Positions 1 to 12,019 of a stretch of 64,000 bases of DNA are shown in pieces. Position 1 is the first letter of the stretch. The number at the start of each line of letters is the position of its first letter. The position numbers and the translations under genes were made by a program. The DNA comes from Ceratobasidium sp. AG-K (lineage: Eukaryota > Basidiomycota > Agaricomycetes > Cantharellales > Ceratobasidiaceae), in assembly GCA_037039685.1 (NCBI GenBank), contig JAWNGF010000004.1, positions 3,410,001 through 3,474,000 on the forward strand, written 5' to 3'. Under the pieces are notes generated by a model. That model saw only the letters and a program-made list of their open reading frames with translations, ran no database searches and was not told the origin of the DNA.

Positions 1-595
1 GGTTGTACTCGAAGTAATCACACCCAAACATCCGGCACGCGTTGTTGCAACAAGTTCACTGTTCAATGGATGCAAATTCTACAAGTACACGCCAACCAGT
101 CTATCACCCCAGAATTGAGCGAATAAATACATGGTATGGATGCTGTGTCCTGCACAAGACGAAACAATGATATGCACACGAAACAAATGCAAGATGCAAT
201 CGTCCTCACTCCTTCACACATTCACAAACAAACACGCGATGCAAACCCGAAAGAGGAACAGAAAATCTAATTCAAACGAAGAGAGAAGGTATACTTTAGG
301 AAAGCCATTCGAAAACCACCAAGGACAAGACGAAAACAACGCGCAGAGAAGACATGACGACGAATACAGGAAATTGGGAAGAGAGGGAGCGCGTTGTCTT
401 GGTGCTTGTCCTCGCGCGAAGACTATGCAGTTGTTCAGAGTTCATTGATAATTGGAGAGAATCGTGAGGAGCATAAACGGGCCGGGCCGTGGCATAAATC
501 GTAAACATATTCGGCAGTGTCGAGGAACGCGCAGCTCTCCTCGGGCGGCCAGAAAGAGCATATGTGGCATATTTGAAGAATAAATCACGAAAAAT
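1..595. other. 3' flank without a supported gene
   Basis: Short frames on both strands lack ATG-plus-splice structures or family motifs. The stretch lies downstream of the Myb protein stop at 596 and probably contains its 3' untranslated region. Confidence 0.4.
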
Positions 596-2991
596 CTAGA
601 CGCGCCAGCTGGTGCGTTTGCGCATCTTGTCGTCGGCGTCACGGCGGAGCACGAGCTCGCTGGGCGAGATGGACACGCCGAGCTTGGGCGGCGAGAGCGG
701 CATCTCGAGACCGAGTGCGGCCAGGTCGAGGGCGGTGTCAAAAGCGACGGGGACCGGGACCGGGTGGTCGAGCGAGAAATCAAAGAGCGAGTGCGAGCGA
801 CGGTTGTGGGTCGGGCGGGGCGGGGTCGAGAGAGCCTCGACGCCGGCCATGGACAGGTTCGAGAGGGACGAGGGCATTGGGAGCATGTATGGGATCGTCG
901 AGGGTGCGTCGGTGGTGATGTGCTACACACGAGGTCAGGCACGCACGCGGACAGGGTGAGAACAACTTACCAGCGAGTTGGACTCGGTCGGAGCAGTCTT
1001 GTCGACATCACTCAAATCGGCATTGGCCTCGGCAAGGCTCAGGCGTCCGAGACCGGCTTGGAGCATATGGGGCTGGACGACGCTCTCGAGCGAGAGGCAC
1101 TCGACGCCTTGCTCGTCGACAGCCGAGGGGCCGCCGGGCGAGACAGTCATGGGAACGGTCGTCGGGTTCATGATGCCACTGCCGGGGAAGAGGTCGCCTG
1201 CATAGTACGAGATCGGGTTGCTCTCCCTGAAGATCGAAGCATCACCAAAGTCCTGGTAGTGCTCGAGACGGTGATCGCCGGCCTCGGAGGAAAACTCGTG
1301 TGCAGCGACACCCGCACTCGAAGTGTAGAGATTGTATCGATCGACAACACTGTTGGATCCGGCACCGCTCCAGCCGCCAAAGGCGAGTGCGCCCGAGAGG
1401 GCATTGTCGAGACGGGTGTTGCCCGAGAGCCAGTCCGAGGTGGCCCAGGCGGATTTGCCGATGCGGTCCATGCAGTCGTCGCGGCGCGTGTGCGGGTGCA
1501 AAAAGTATTCCGAGGTCGTAGGCGAAGTAACGGCCGTGCCGGTGAGCCAGGTGCTGTCTGCGCCTTCGGGGTAGATCAGGCTCTCAAAGCCATGGCTGGA
1601 CATGACCGACGAGACATCGTCCGTGGCCGTAGTCGGCTGCTCAAAGACCGAGATCGAGTCCTGGGACTGGACACTGCCCTCGACGCAAGGGGGCGAGATG
1701 GGAGTGAGATCGCGCGGGAAGCTGGCCGAGGGAGTGGTTGGGAGCTCGACGTCTGCAGGGGCAACCGGCGACGACATGTCAACGTCCTCTAGTTCTACGG
1801 GGACAAGCGCATCGGTCGGGGCGCCGTAGCCGGTGCTAGGCTGGGGCGTGGCGCGCGACGCGTGGACGTGCTGGCGGAGCATGCGCGAGCCCCCTCGGGC
1901 GTTTCCCGCACTCGAGGGGTTCGAGGCAGGGTGGTCGTCTTCGCTCTCGGGGTACTCGTCAATGTCTTCGTCGTCATTGTCGTCCGACTCGTCATCGTCG
2001 TCGTCGGTCCTGCGGCGGCGCGAGCGCTTCTTGGGCGAGCGTGTGACAATGCGCAGGCGGTTCGGCTTGGCCTTGACGTCGACCCGGGCCTCATTCTTGG
2101 GAGCCGGGGTCGGCTCTTCGTACATGCCGGCGGTGCGGGGCTTCTGCGTCTTGCGGGCCGGGCGGGGCTTGTAGCCGGCCTGTTGGTAGAGGTCGGGGAA
2201 GGCATTGCGGAAGCGGTCGCGCAGATCGGTGCTCCGACGCGACTGGAACACTGGGTCCTTGACGATCGTCGCCCATACAGTGCCGTGCTGGGGGAGTGTG
2301 AGAATACGAAGACACTGGAGCAATGACCTCACCTGCTCGTAGCCGCGGCGGAGCGCTTCGTCTTCTTCCTTGGAAAACGGACGGCGCTTTTTCGAGCGGG
2401 TTTTTTCGAAAATTGACGTGCCATCGGGCAGGGTCGAACGCACGCGCGACGACAGGTGGGTCTTGGCGTTGGGATAGTGCAGTCGGTACGCGTCGGGAAA
2501 GTATGTGCGGAACCTGCAGACAATGAGCGCGGCTCTCAAGCGCTCCTTTGTACGTACCGGTCCTTGAGATCGACCGGCGAGCGGCTCTGGAACACAAAGC
2601 GCGGGTCGTTGAGGATCGCCTTCCAGTTACCCACTCCCCACTGTGCCAGTCAGCGGTGTTAATTAGATTTATTTGTGGCTCACCTCGTTGCAACCATCGA
2701 CGAGCATCTGTGTCTCTTCAGTAGTCCATTTTTTGCGTTGTTTCTTGACGGCTTTGCGTCGACTGGGCTCGGAGTGCTGGGCGTGGTGCGTGCGCTGACC
2801 TGGTCGTCGCGGGGCTCTGGCTTGACTTCGTCGAGGGCCATCTCGTCGCGGAAGAGCTGGGTGTGGCTACGGAGTTGGGTGGACGGCAAAGACACGCGTC
2901 GCTGCTTGAGGCGTGCGCTGATCGTCGTGGGCTGCGAAGGGCCGGCTGGGGGTGCTTGCGGTGTGCTGGGAGTAACAAACGAGTATTCCAT
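596..2991 (-). CDS. TAY1: Two-Myb telomere-binding protein, Tay1/Teb1 (Mug152) type
   Basis: Predicted nuclear double-stranded DNA-binding protein of about 720 residues. Two Myb/telobox repeats lie near the N terminus: the first around residues 70-122 (KKWTTEE, GNWKAILNDP, VDLKDRFRTYFPD), the second around 156-205 (RRPFSKEEDEALRRGYEQ, HGTVWATIVKDP, TDLRDRFRNAFPD). An acidic/basic stretch and a long Ser/Pro-rich tail follow. Proposed exons on the minus strand: 2991-2827, 2776-2684, 2640-2558, 2513-2333, 2287-971, 922-596. All junctions are GT-AG and in frame. The first intron (2777-2826) is the least certain, because its donor is weak and a one-base indel could replace it. The start is the ATG at 2991. 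Proteins of this family in Yarrowia, Ustilago and fission yeast bind TTAGGG-like repeats or act as transcription factors. The Myb spacing and near-N-terminal placement fit that family better than single-Myb TRF/Taz1 proteins, whose Myb is C-terminal. Confidence 0.8.
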
Positions 2992-5484
2992 GGTGGTGCA
3001 GACGGACATCGATGGACGAGCGCTATAAGAGCAATTACATTTCATATGATCGTGTAATCCTGATTCGGTCGTTGCCTCGACATCCCGGCGTGTCTCGCTT
3101 CTCTGCTTTTGCCGCCTTGACCACCCCTAAGCACAACACGTTGCGCCACCAGCGGTCCGCATCCGAATCTATCATTGTACCCCCATATACACTCTTTCAT
3201 CGACTCGCAGCCGACCCGCAACCGATACCCCCGATCCCCCCAATCGGGCACGCGATCCCGCTTTGCCACCACACGAGCGCCTCCAACCAATACCGACGGT
3301 GATTGTATGCGCGGGCCCCTATCACAGAAGCCGGCTCACCAGCCGACCCTGCCTGCCGCTGAGTTTCAAATCCAAAAAACCACTTATACTCCAGAAATGC
3401 ATTAAATTTTACGACCACTGGTCCCGTGACGGATATCCTCGACGGTACCTATCGAGGCACGATCGAAGAAAAACTCGAGTACCGCACGAATCCGGTTCTC
3501 TATCGACAGACCCGTACAACGTGTTCGGACGGGACAAGTCCTCGTGCCTCGGAGGATTACAATGACTATCGAGATGAGAGAACAGCTGGGGGATGACCAT
3601 TGCCAATACAACGTGTCTAGGCGATGTGCTGTGAGCTTGAGATGATATACCAGATCCACTCGCCTGGCCTGCTTTCGCTCTTTTCGGGTACGCTATGCAT
3701 CTTGCTATGCTCGTCGACGAGACGGCTGCCTCCTGAATCACCTGCCTAGCAATGTTGTAGCAACGTTTTGCGTTTCGAGCTCCTCCAAACACGTTCCGCA
3801 CCCAGTTCGTCCACCTCAGACTCTCGTCTCCAACTGATCTCCAGGAGATCACACACTGTGGCGCGTGTATGCCAAAAACGTCATTAATTTCAACCAACAT
3901 TGTTGTCTTGTACATAAATCATCCTGCCCGTACGTCAAGCAAATTCGCAGCGCTACAGTACCCCGCGCTGCGAGTCGGGACCAGTCTGAAATCAAGTGCA
4001 AGTGTAGAAACGTCCAAGTAATTCCTATCACACCAATCTCCGCAAGAAATCCCACCCGAGAGAACAAGTCCCACCCGAGAAAACCAGCGGAAGAGTATGG
4101 GATGGACATGCGTCCGCCGCATGCGTCGTCAGGCTCAAGGGCAGTTGCGGCTCCGGTCCGTCTTCGTCCATCACTCGATGAGGCCCGGAGCTCGATGCTG
4201 ACGATGCGGGGTAGCAAGCTCGTCCAAGTCGTCATAGTTGGCCAGGCTCCCCCGCAATTCTCGTCTATTAATGCGATAATAATTCTCCCGAGATAGGCAC
4301 TCTGCCCCCGGTGCACATTCGTTGGGTGGCTGCAATCCGACTCGCCAGCACCTCGTCCCGTCTCCCCGCACATAGACGAGTTGGAAATTTCCATCGAATC
4401 GGGGGTGCATCAAACGTTGGCGAGCACGTCTTCTGTCTTCCACCCAACGTAGATTGCAGACAACATCGGCTCTGCACGCAGAATCGGCTTTGCACACGGA
4501 ATCGGGGGTTACTCCTGTCGTCTATGCACAACCTCGCGGCTCGGAACGTTGTCCCCCACAATCCTCTCGGAGCAATAGGTAATGGTACCTAGCACGCGGC
4601 AGGCGGCAACTCCCAGTAGCGGACAACTCTCCAGCTGGTGGTCCTACACGTCGCATCGTGGATGGGTCTTCTATCCTCTACCAAATGGATTGGTCAAGAT
4701 CGGTAAATGCCTCTTGTGTTCATCTCGAAGCGCTGCGCAGTGTATTGCAACATCCGTCGGCACCTTGAGCCAGTCTAGACAGCCTGTCCAAGCGCTGAAT
4801 CTCGAAGCTCCATCGTACGCAGAGGTGTGGCCGCCCCACCGTGGAGCGCAAAGCCGTCGGTCGGCGACGGCGATGGGTCATCGAAGCATCGAGCAACAAC
4901 GTGCACATGGCCGGGATAGCTCCGCACCCAGACTGGTACCAAGATTCAAGCGCGCACTCGCCCCTTGGAGACGAGTCAGATGATGTTCCATTGGCGGTGC
5001 TGGCTCTGTACATAATTCACAGGTAAGAGCAAGAAGTAATGTCCGAGTCTAGGCACGTACGATAACTTGTAGAGTGACCATTGGGCGCCCAAGCTTGTCC
5101 TGACCGGACGGCCGAGATAGGAGATGTATGCACATTTTTGGTTGCAGTGGGAATAAATTTTGTGATGGCAAGGGACGACACGAGTCTGGGAAGTACACTG
5201 TTGCCTGCAGGATTGACGTCAAGCTCTTCTGGAGATCACTTGGGAGATACGCTATCGCCATTCAAGCTGGGGTATGTGGCAATCGTTGCGCGCAGCCGGG
5301 CCCAGTCGAGTCGAGGGGATGAGCGTCAATGGGTATCTTGATCGCAGTGGTGGTGGGCAGGTCGAGAAACGTGTTGCGATCTCCAAGATCAGAGCGTGAG
5401 ACTTGCGCACATGACAGGCTGACACATGCTTACCTGTACGGACAAGTGACCTTCTGTCCTCGACCTCAGTTTTAACTTTCGAAA
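2992..5484. other. Intergenic region, no supported gene
   Basis: About 2.5 kb with only short unsupported frames. Two small direct repeats are visible: an 11-nt element at 4051-4061 and 4070-4080, and an 18-nt period at 4465-4500. The right end should hold the RPB6 promoter. No tRNA or transposase was recognised. Confidence 0.4.
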
Positions 5485-6089
<605 letters not shown>

Positions 6090-6264
6090 TTTTGTTTTTC
6101 TGGTGGATTGCACCGTGACGTGCCTTGTGTTATTATTATATCCCTCATAAATGTGCTTTCCGCTGATGGTTTCTTGAGCAAAATATCATAGATGATATAC
6201 AATACATGGGTGTTGGAAGCACATGCAGTGGGCAAATTCATACAGCAATTCAATGACCCTCAAT

Positions 6265-7076
6265 CTATGACTCCTCTTCATTCTCCTCGTTCACCTTTAA
6301 TACTTTGACCCATTCCTGCTCTGATGTTAGTGCAAAACCTTTGAGCGAGTTAAGACGCGTACTCTATAATTAAAGTTCCCCTGGCGATCCGTGAATTGAC
6401 CTTTGAGGAACCGTTCAATCTGAGTCTAGTCAGAATTAGTTTTGGTATGACGCGAAAGCACTCACTTCCTCAGGGCTCATTCGGTCTCCAACATCCCTCA
6501 ACCACTTGCGCATCTCGTCTGCCTTGACATAACCAGTATCCCATCGTCAAAGCACTCGAACGCCTCGATCAGCTCCGCCTCGGGGTCAAGCTCCAGCAAG
6601 TGTTCGCCCATCATTGTCAGAAACATGGTAAAGTTGACGCCTCTTTCTTTAGGCCCCGGACTACGGGATGAATGGTCGGCAGGGTGGGTCATAAAGCTGG
6701 ATCCTGCGCCTGGACGGGCGGTGAGTAACTGGTCTAGCATGCGTTGTGTTGGTACAATGCCTGAAGAACGTTTAGCTGGCGAATAGAGGGCCGTGAGTGG
6801 ACATACCCAAACTCCCAAACATGTTCTTCAAATCTGCCTCGTCTACAATTCCGTCGCCATCCTGGTCAATCAGAGAGAATGCTTCTTTGAACTGCTTTAC
6901 TTGTTGCGTCGAGAACAAGGAGAATACACCTAGAACACAGTTCAATACTCAACAAGTCCATAACGGCACAACTGACCTGAAGGCTCGCGTCGAGCTCGCG
7001 ACTTGGCTTGTTTCGCCGAAGGACTTAATAGTCCAGACTTGTTTGGTGAGCTTGTTGGAGTAGAATATCTTGACAT
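6265..7076 (-). CDS. Myosin regulatory light chain (EF-hand), with an apparent frameshift
   Basis: Calmodulin-superfamily protein that binds the myosin II heavy-chain neck and acts in the contractile ring. Exons on the minus strand: 7076-6977, 6929-6807, 6760-6466, 6419-6363, 6315-6265. The N terminus is Ser/Thr/Arg-rich ([25 protein letters not shown]), like the phosphorylatable leader of regulatory light chains. The first EF-hand is canonical ([19 protein letters not shown]) and [13 protein letters not shown] is typical of the family. In the third exon the frame breaks near 6552: ECFDDG continues one way, while the family-like [18 protein letters not shown] lies one base off. No splice site explains this, so one base seems missing. 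The ATG at 7076 lies 145 bp from the divergent SKI2 start, so the two share a promoter region. Confidence 0.85.
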
Positions 7077-7220
7077 GATGCTTATGTCCGGTGACAGTCG
7101 CGATGAGATGGCAGCAACAAGCAGCTGCAGGATATCCAATAGGGGCGTCTCAGGGTCCGCGCTTGACGTGCTCAGCCAATTTAATTTAGATCCATTTATA
7201 CTCTGGTCATCCACACTGTA

Positions 7221-10200
7221 ATGACCACACGCAGCCTCGACGAGCAGATTGCGCATCCCAAGCCACAAGATGCCGAAGAGCTCCTCGCGCAACTTGGATT
7301 AGACAAACTTCCCACAAAAGAGCAGATCCACAAGGCCATCGAAGAAGAGTATCTAACACCCAAGACGACCCTACCAAAGCATTGGCTGCCGACGTATCAA
7401 ATGTGAGCCTCTGTGTTTGGCTCAATCTGTAATCTAAATGAGCCTGCAGACATTGGAAAGATGAATTGGTATTATCAGACCTACTCACGTTTGAGCGGAT
7501 GCCCGCCCCCACAAAGTTGGTCTTTGAACGTGCAGGGCTGGAAGGCAAAATCGTAGGGTGCAAAGAGGTACGAAATCTACCCGTTTACCCCAATCTAGTC
7601 AATTAATGTCCCACAGGTCGCCGTACCCCGAGACCGCGGTACCGCCTTCAACTCCACCTCGCTCCAACGCGCCCCTGGCAATATCGCTAATTTCGTGCGC
7701 GGTCGGTCTGGGAACGTCCCTTTCAAGCCTGGCGGCCTCAACGAGGTGTTTGACAAGGGCAAGGAGGCGCACGGTGATGTCGTGGACTTGGATTCAGGCA
7801 AGCCCTGCGTATTCGATCGCGACCCTGACATGAATGAGATCTGGCTCGTGTAGAAACATTGCGAACTGTTCCACCGGCTTTTCGCGAGGGCTCAAACTAG
7901 AGGGCGAGGTGCCTGAGGAGGTGATCGTGTTTAGCGACTTGCCAGATGATGATTTAGTGCGTTTGTTAGTATGGTTTCAGATTGACGCTGATAACTTGGT
8001 GGACAGCCAGCGCAACCATCGAGCTCGACCCCCGGGCAAGCGGGTAGGCAGGTCAAGCAAGCACCAGAACCGAGTGCCCCACTTGGATCGGCTGAAGTCG
8101 ACGATTTCTTGTCGCCCACAGATGTAGGGGATTAATTCGCCAAGGCTTATGTCAATCTAACCCGTCTATAGGCAATCGGAAAGGCCACCGCTGTACGCCG
8201 TCGTCCTGCTGCTCCGGTGGCCAAGAAAGAATGGGCTCATGTGGTCAATGTAGACAAGCCGTTCAACAACTTTCACGAACTCGTACCGGACATGGCGCAC
8301 AAAGTAGGCCAAGATCACTTGGATCTAGATTAAACCTGACCTTTCGGCTGGTAGTATCCCTTTGAGCTCGATACTTTCCAGAAAGAGGCAGTCTATCATC
8401 TGGAAATGGGAGATAGTGTCTTTGTGGCGGCGCATACTAGCGCTGGAAAGACGGTCGTGGCTGAATACGCGATTGCGCTTTCTGCCAAGCATATGACCCG
8501 GTATGAGCCTGCTCTGTATCCCCAAGTTTGCCACTTAATTATTACATAGGACAATCTATACCTCTCCCATCAAAGCCCTATCCAACCAAAAGTACCGGGA
8601 TTTCAAGACGACTTATGGATCAGCCAACGTTGGGATCCTAACTGGCGACGTGCAAATCAACCCCGAAGGTAGCTGCCTAGTCATGACCACAGAAATTCTA
8701 CGGTCCATGTTGTACAAGGGCGCGGACCTGATTCGAGATGTCGAGTTTGTGGTGTTTGACGAGGTTCACTATGTCAACGACGCCGAAGTAAGTATCTCCG
8801 TTCCCATTGCAGCGTTCGGTTATTGAACGAGAGACAGCGAGGTGTTGTCTGGGAAGAGGTCATTATCATGTTACCGGAACATGTCAATATTATCCTCTTG
8901 TCCGCTACGGTCCCCAACACACGAGAATTCGCAGAATGGGTTGGGTAAATTCTATTCTAGTTAATCAACCAACAATTTTACTGATATAATTCCAGTCGAA
9001 CGAAAAAGAAGGACATTTATGTGATTAGCACTCCCAAGCGACCGGTACCACTGGAGCACTACCTATATGCGGGTCGCGAGACGTACAAAATCGTCGATGC
9101 AAGAGGTCAATTCCTTACGGCTGGGTGCGTTTCATATCAGTAATTCATGCAAGCCCATCTTACCCTGGTGGACAGATACAAAGAGGCGGGCGAGGCACTC
9201 CGTCGCAAGCAAGACAAGGAGCGAGAAGCAGCCGGACTCCCGCCAGTCCAACGTGTTGGTGCTCGCGGCGCCCCTGCACGAGGTGGATCAACCCCCCAGC
9301 GAGGCGGAGGTGGCCAGCGCGGCGGCGGAAACCAACGCGGAGGAGCCCCTCAACGCGGCAGTCAGGCGCCTCGAGCTCGGGGAGGATCCCACATGGGCTC
9401 CTCTGGCCCGCGTTCGCACCAGCAACAGGACAAGAATCTTTGGGTCCATCTCGTCGGGCATCTCAAGAAGAAAAACTTGCTACCTGTCGTTATGTTTACG
9501 CTGTCCAAGAAACGATGCGAGGAAAATGCCGCCACGCTCAGTTCGACGGATTTATGCGACGCAAAGGAGAGGAGCGAGGTACATTTGGTTTGGGAAAAGG
9601 CGCTTGGCAGGTTGAAAGGTGTGTCTTGAGACTGTCGGGGTGAAGCTGGCAGCTGAGACTTGTCATTAGGCTCGGACAAGAAGCTCCCCCAGATTGGGCG
9701 AATGAGAGACTTGTTGAGTCGAGGGATTGGCGTACATCATGGTGGTCTACTCCCACTCGTCAAAGAGGTGAGCCATCGTCGCCCTCCAATGGGCATTCCT
9801 CATTTTTCCGTAGGTAGTCGAAATCCTGTTCTCTCGGGGCTTGGTCAAAGTCCTATTTGCCACCGAAACTTTCGCCATGGGAGTGAATATGCCGGCCCGC
9901 AGTGTCGTCTTTTCCGGAATTCGAAAACACGATGGCAAAAGCTTTAGGGACATTCTCCCCGGAGAGTACACCCAAATGTCAGGACGTGCGGGGCGACGTG
10001 GTCTGGACGACACTGGCGTAGTCATCATCGTATCCTCGGACGAGCTACCCGACGTACGTCCCCCCACATTTCTTTCTCCTTTTGCTCACCGTGTGCATAG
10101 ACGGGAACGCTCAACCGGATGATCCTCGGCACTCCGAATAAACTCCAGTCTCAATTCCGGCTCACGTACAACATGATACTGAACTTGCTCCGCGTCGAGG

Positions 10201-11979
10201 CTCTGAAAGTGGAGGAAATGATCAAGCGCAGCTTTTCGGAAAATGCGTCACAGATGATGCTGCCCGAGCAGCAAAAGCAGGTTATCAAGGTGTGTGCTCG
10301 CACGTGTGTATTGGTCATGACTAAGACTTGGTAGGCGGAAGAAGAGCTCGCTAGGCTCCCTGGGATGAACTGCGAGACGTGTTTGCAGGATGTGCACATC
10401 TATTATGACCTTGCAAGCGCTTATGTGTATCTGAACCGCAAGATTATCGAGTCGGCGGCCGCGGGCCGGCTTGTCCCTGGTCGGGTGGTTGTCTTGAGGG
10501 ATTCGGTATGTGCAATAATTCTAAATTTAGGATCATTTTTGACTCGTTGTCGGTAGCATTTTGCAGGAAACCTAGCGATATTCCTCAAAAACGCACCACA
10601 TACCCGCCCGGGCGGCGAACGGACCTATTTTGCACTTGCGTTGGTGGACGAGGAGACCAAGGGGCGTACAAATGGTAAGCGACGGCAACATGGATGTATG
10701 CGTATGCTCGACGTTGCTGCAGACAACGGGATCCTCCCACCTCCGCGGTACATCAAGTACACTACGGCAGTCGAAAACGGGATTTACCAGTTGGCGGAGG
10801 TCCCGTTGAGCAGCGTGCAGTTGATTACAAACAGGATCATCAAGGTATGTATTCGACGCGATGCCCGTGGAAGCGATACATGACTTGGCATAGGTGGAAG
10901 TATCCCCAATCGTCGATAAGCACTTGAAAACGCCCATGAACGAGGCGGTTGCTCAGCTCGTTCCTCTCGCATCGGACTGGTCCAAGGCAAAAGGCAACGG
11001 AATCGAAGAGATTGAATGGGGAAAAGGCAAAGGCCAGACGCTAGAAATGCAAGACTCGCTTCACGAACGCGCGGGTCTCGAGCGACGGCTGGACGCGATG
11101 ACATGCGTCGAGTGCGAAGACTTTGACGAGCATGTGAGCATAGTTAACCTTGCATAAATCGTGAGCTAATGCGCCGGTAGTACACACTGCTGCACAACCA
11201 ACGGATGCTCCAAAACGAGATTGCGCGGCTCAAGTTTGAACTGAGCGACCAGAATCTCGAGTTGTTGCCCGAGTTTGAGCAGAGGGTACAGGTATTAAAG
11301 GATTTGAGGCTGATTGATGATAATCAGACGGTCTTGCTCAAGGGGCGGGTTGCTTGCGAGGTGGGTATCAAATTAATTATTTTATACACTACTGACATGA
11401 TTTAGATCAACTCGGTCAACGAGCTCATCCTAACCGAGGTGATACTGGACAATATGCTCGCGGGATATGAACCCGAAGAAGTGGTCGCCCTGCTCTCGGC
11501 CTTTTTGTTCCAAGAGAAAACCGAAGCCGAGCCCGAAATCCCACCCAAGCTCAAGGTAGGGCAGGAGGAAATCATCAAGCTGGCGGACCGGGTGGGGCGA
11601 CGACAACTGGCCAACAAGGTATCGGACCCGGACTTTGCGTCGAAGCTCAAGTTTGGATTGGTCGAGGTGGTGTACGAATGGGCGCGGGGAATGGTGAGTC
11701 GACAAGAGCGAGTCAATGCGGTACTGACGCCCAACAGCCGTTTGATGAAATTACCCAACTGACTGACGTCGCCGAGGGCACGATTGTGCGGGTGATCACA
11801 CGGCTGGACGAAACGTGCCGCGAGGTGCGAGACGCAGCACGGGTGATTGGAGACACGGAGTTGTTCCGCAAGATGGAAGAGGCGCAAGTGAAGATTAAAC
11901 GCGACAGTGAGTCGACTGCTTCCGGATGGGACAGGACTGACGGGCAGCAGTTGTATTTGCGGCGAGCCTGTACTTTTGA
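7221..11979 (+). CDS. SKI2: Ski2 ATP-dependent RNA helicase of the Ski complex
   Basis: DExH-box helicase that, with Ski3 and Ski8, feeds mRNA to the cytoplasmic exosome. About 18 exons give roughly 1,300 residues, close to yeast Ski2. Visible motifs: motif [16 protein letters not shown] near 8445, [20 protein letters not shown] box in [13 protein letters not shown] near 8755, motif [11 protein letters not shown] near 8900, [19 protein letters not shown] and motif [13 protein letters not shown] near 9990. The C-terminal DSHCT-like region ends in VVFAASLYF with a TGA at 11977. Between the RecA domains sits an Arg/Gly-rich RGG stretch (about 9260-9410). The N-terminal part [13 protein letters not shown] is followed by two apparent one-base losses near 7850 and 7882: the upstream frame stops at 7850, ETLRTVPP lies in a second frame and [11 protein letters not shown] in a third. 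The next gene starts 40 bp after the stop. Confidence 0.93.
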
Positions 11980-12019
11980 AATGGAATGTTGTTGTTTAGC
12001 ACGTGATGTAATCTGTACC

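Noticed and set aside
764..1792. 342-codon open frame on plus strand
   Set aside because: It runs antisense through the Myb protein exons. Its Arg/Gly/Val-rich composition reflects the codon pattern of the minus-strand gene, and no motif is seen.
3409..3915. 168-codon minus-strand frame
   Set aside because: No recognisable domain, no splice context and overlapping alternative frames of equal quality. Treated as chance.
6540..6565. Intron explaining the light-chain frame change
   Set aside because: No GT-AG or GC-AG pair of usable length lies between FDDG and DTGYVKADE.
7850..7900. A small intron explaining the SKI2 frame change
   Set aside because: A GT follows at 7848, but the only AG sites (7852 and 7896) give wrong frames or a stop, so an intron does not rescue the conserved sequence.
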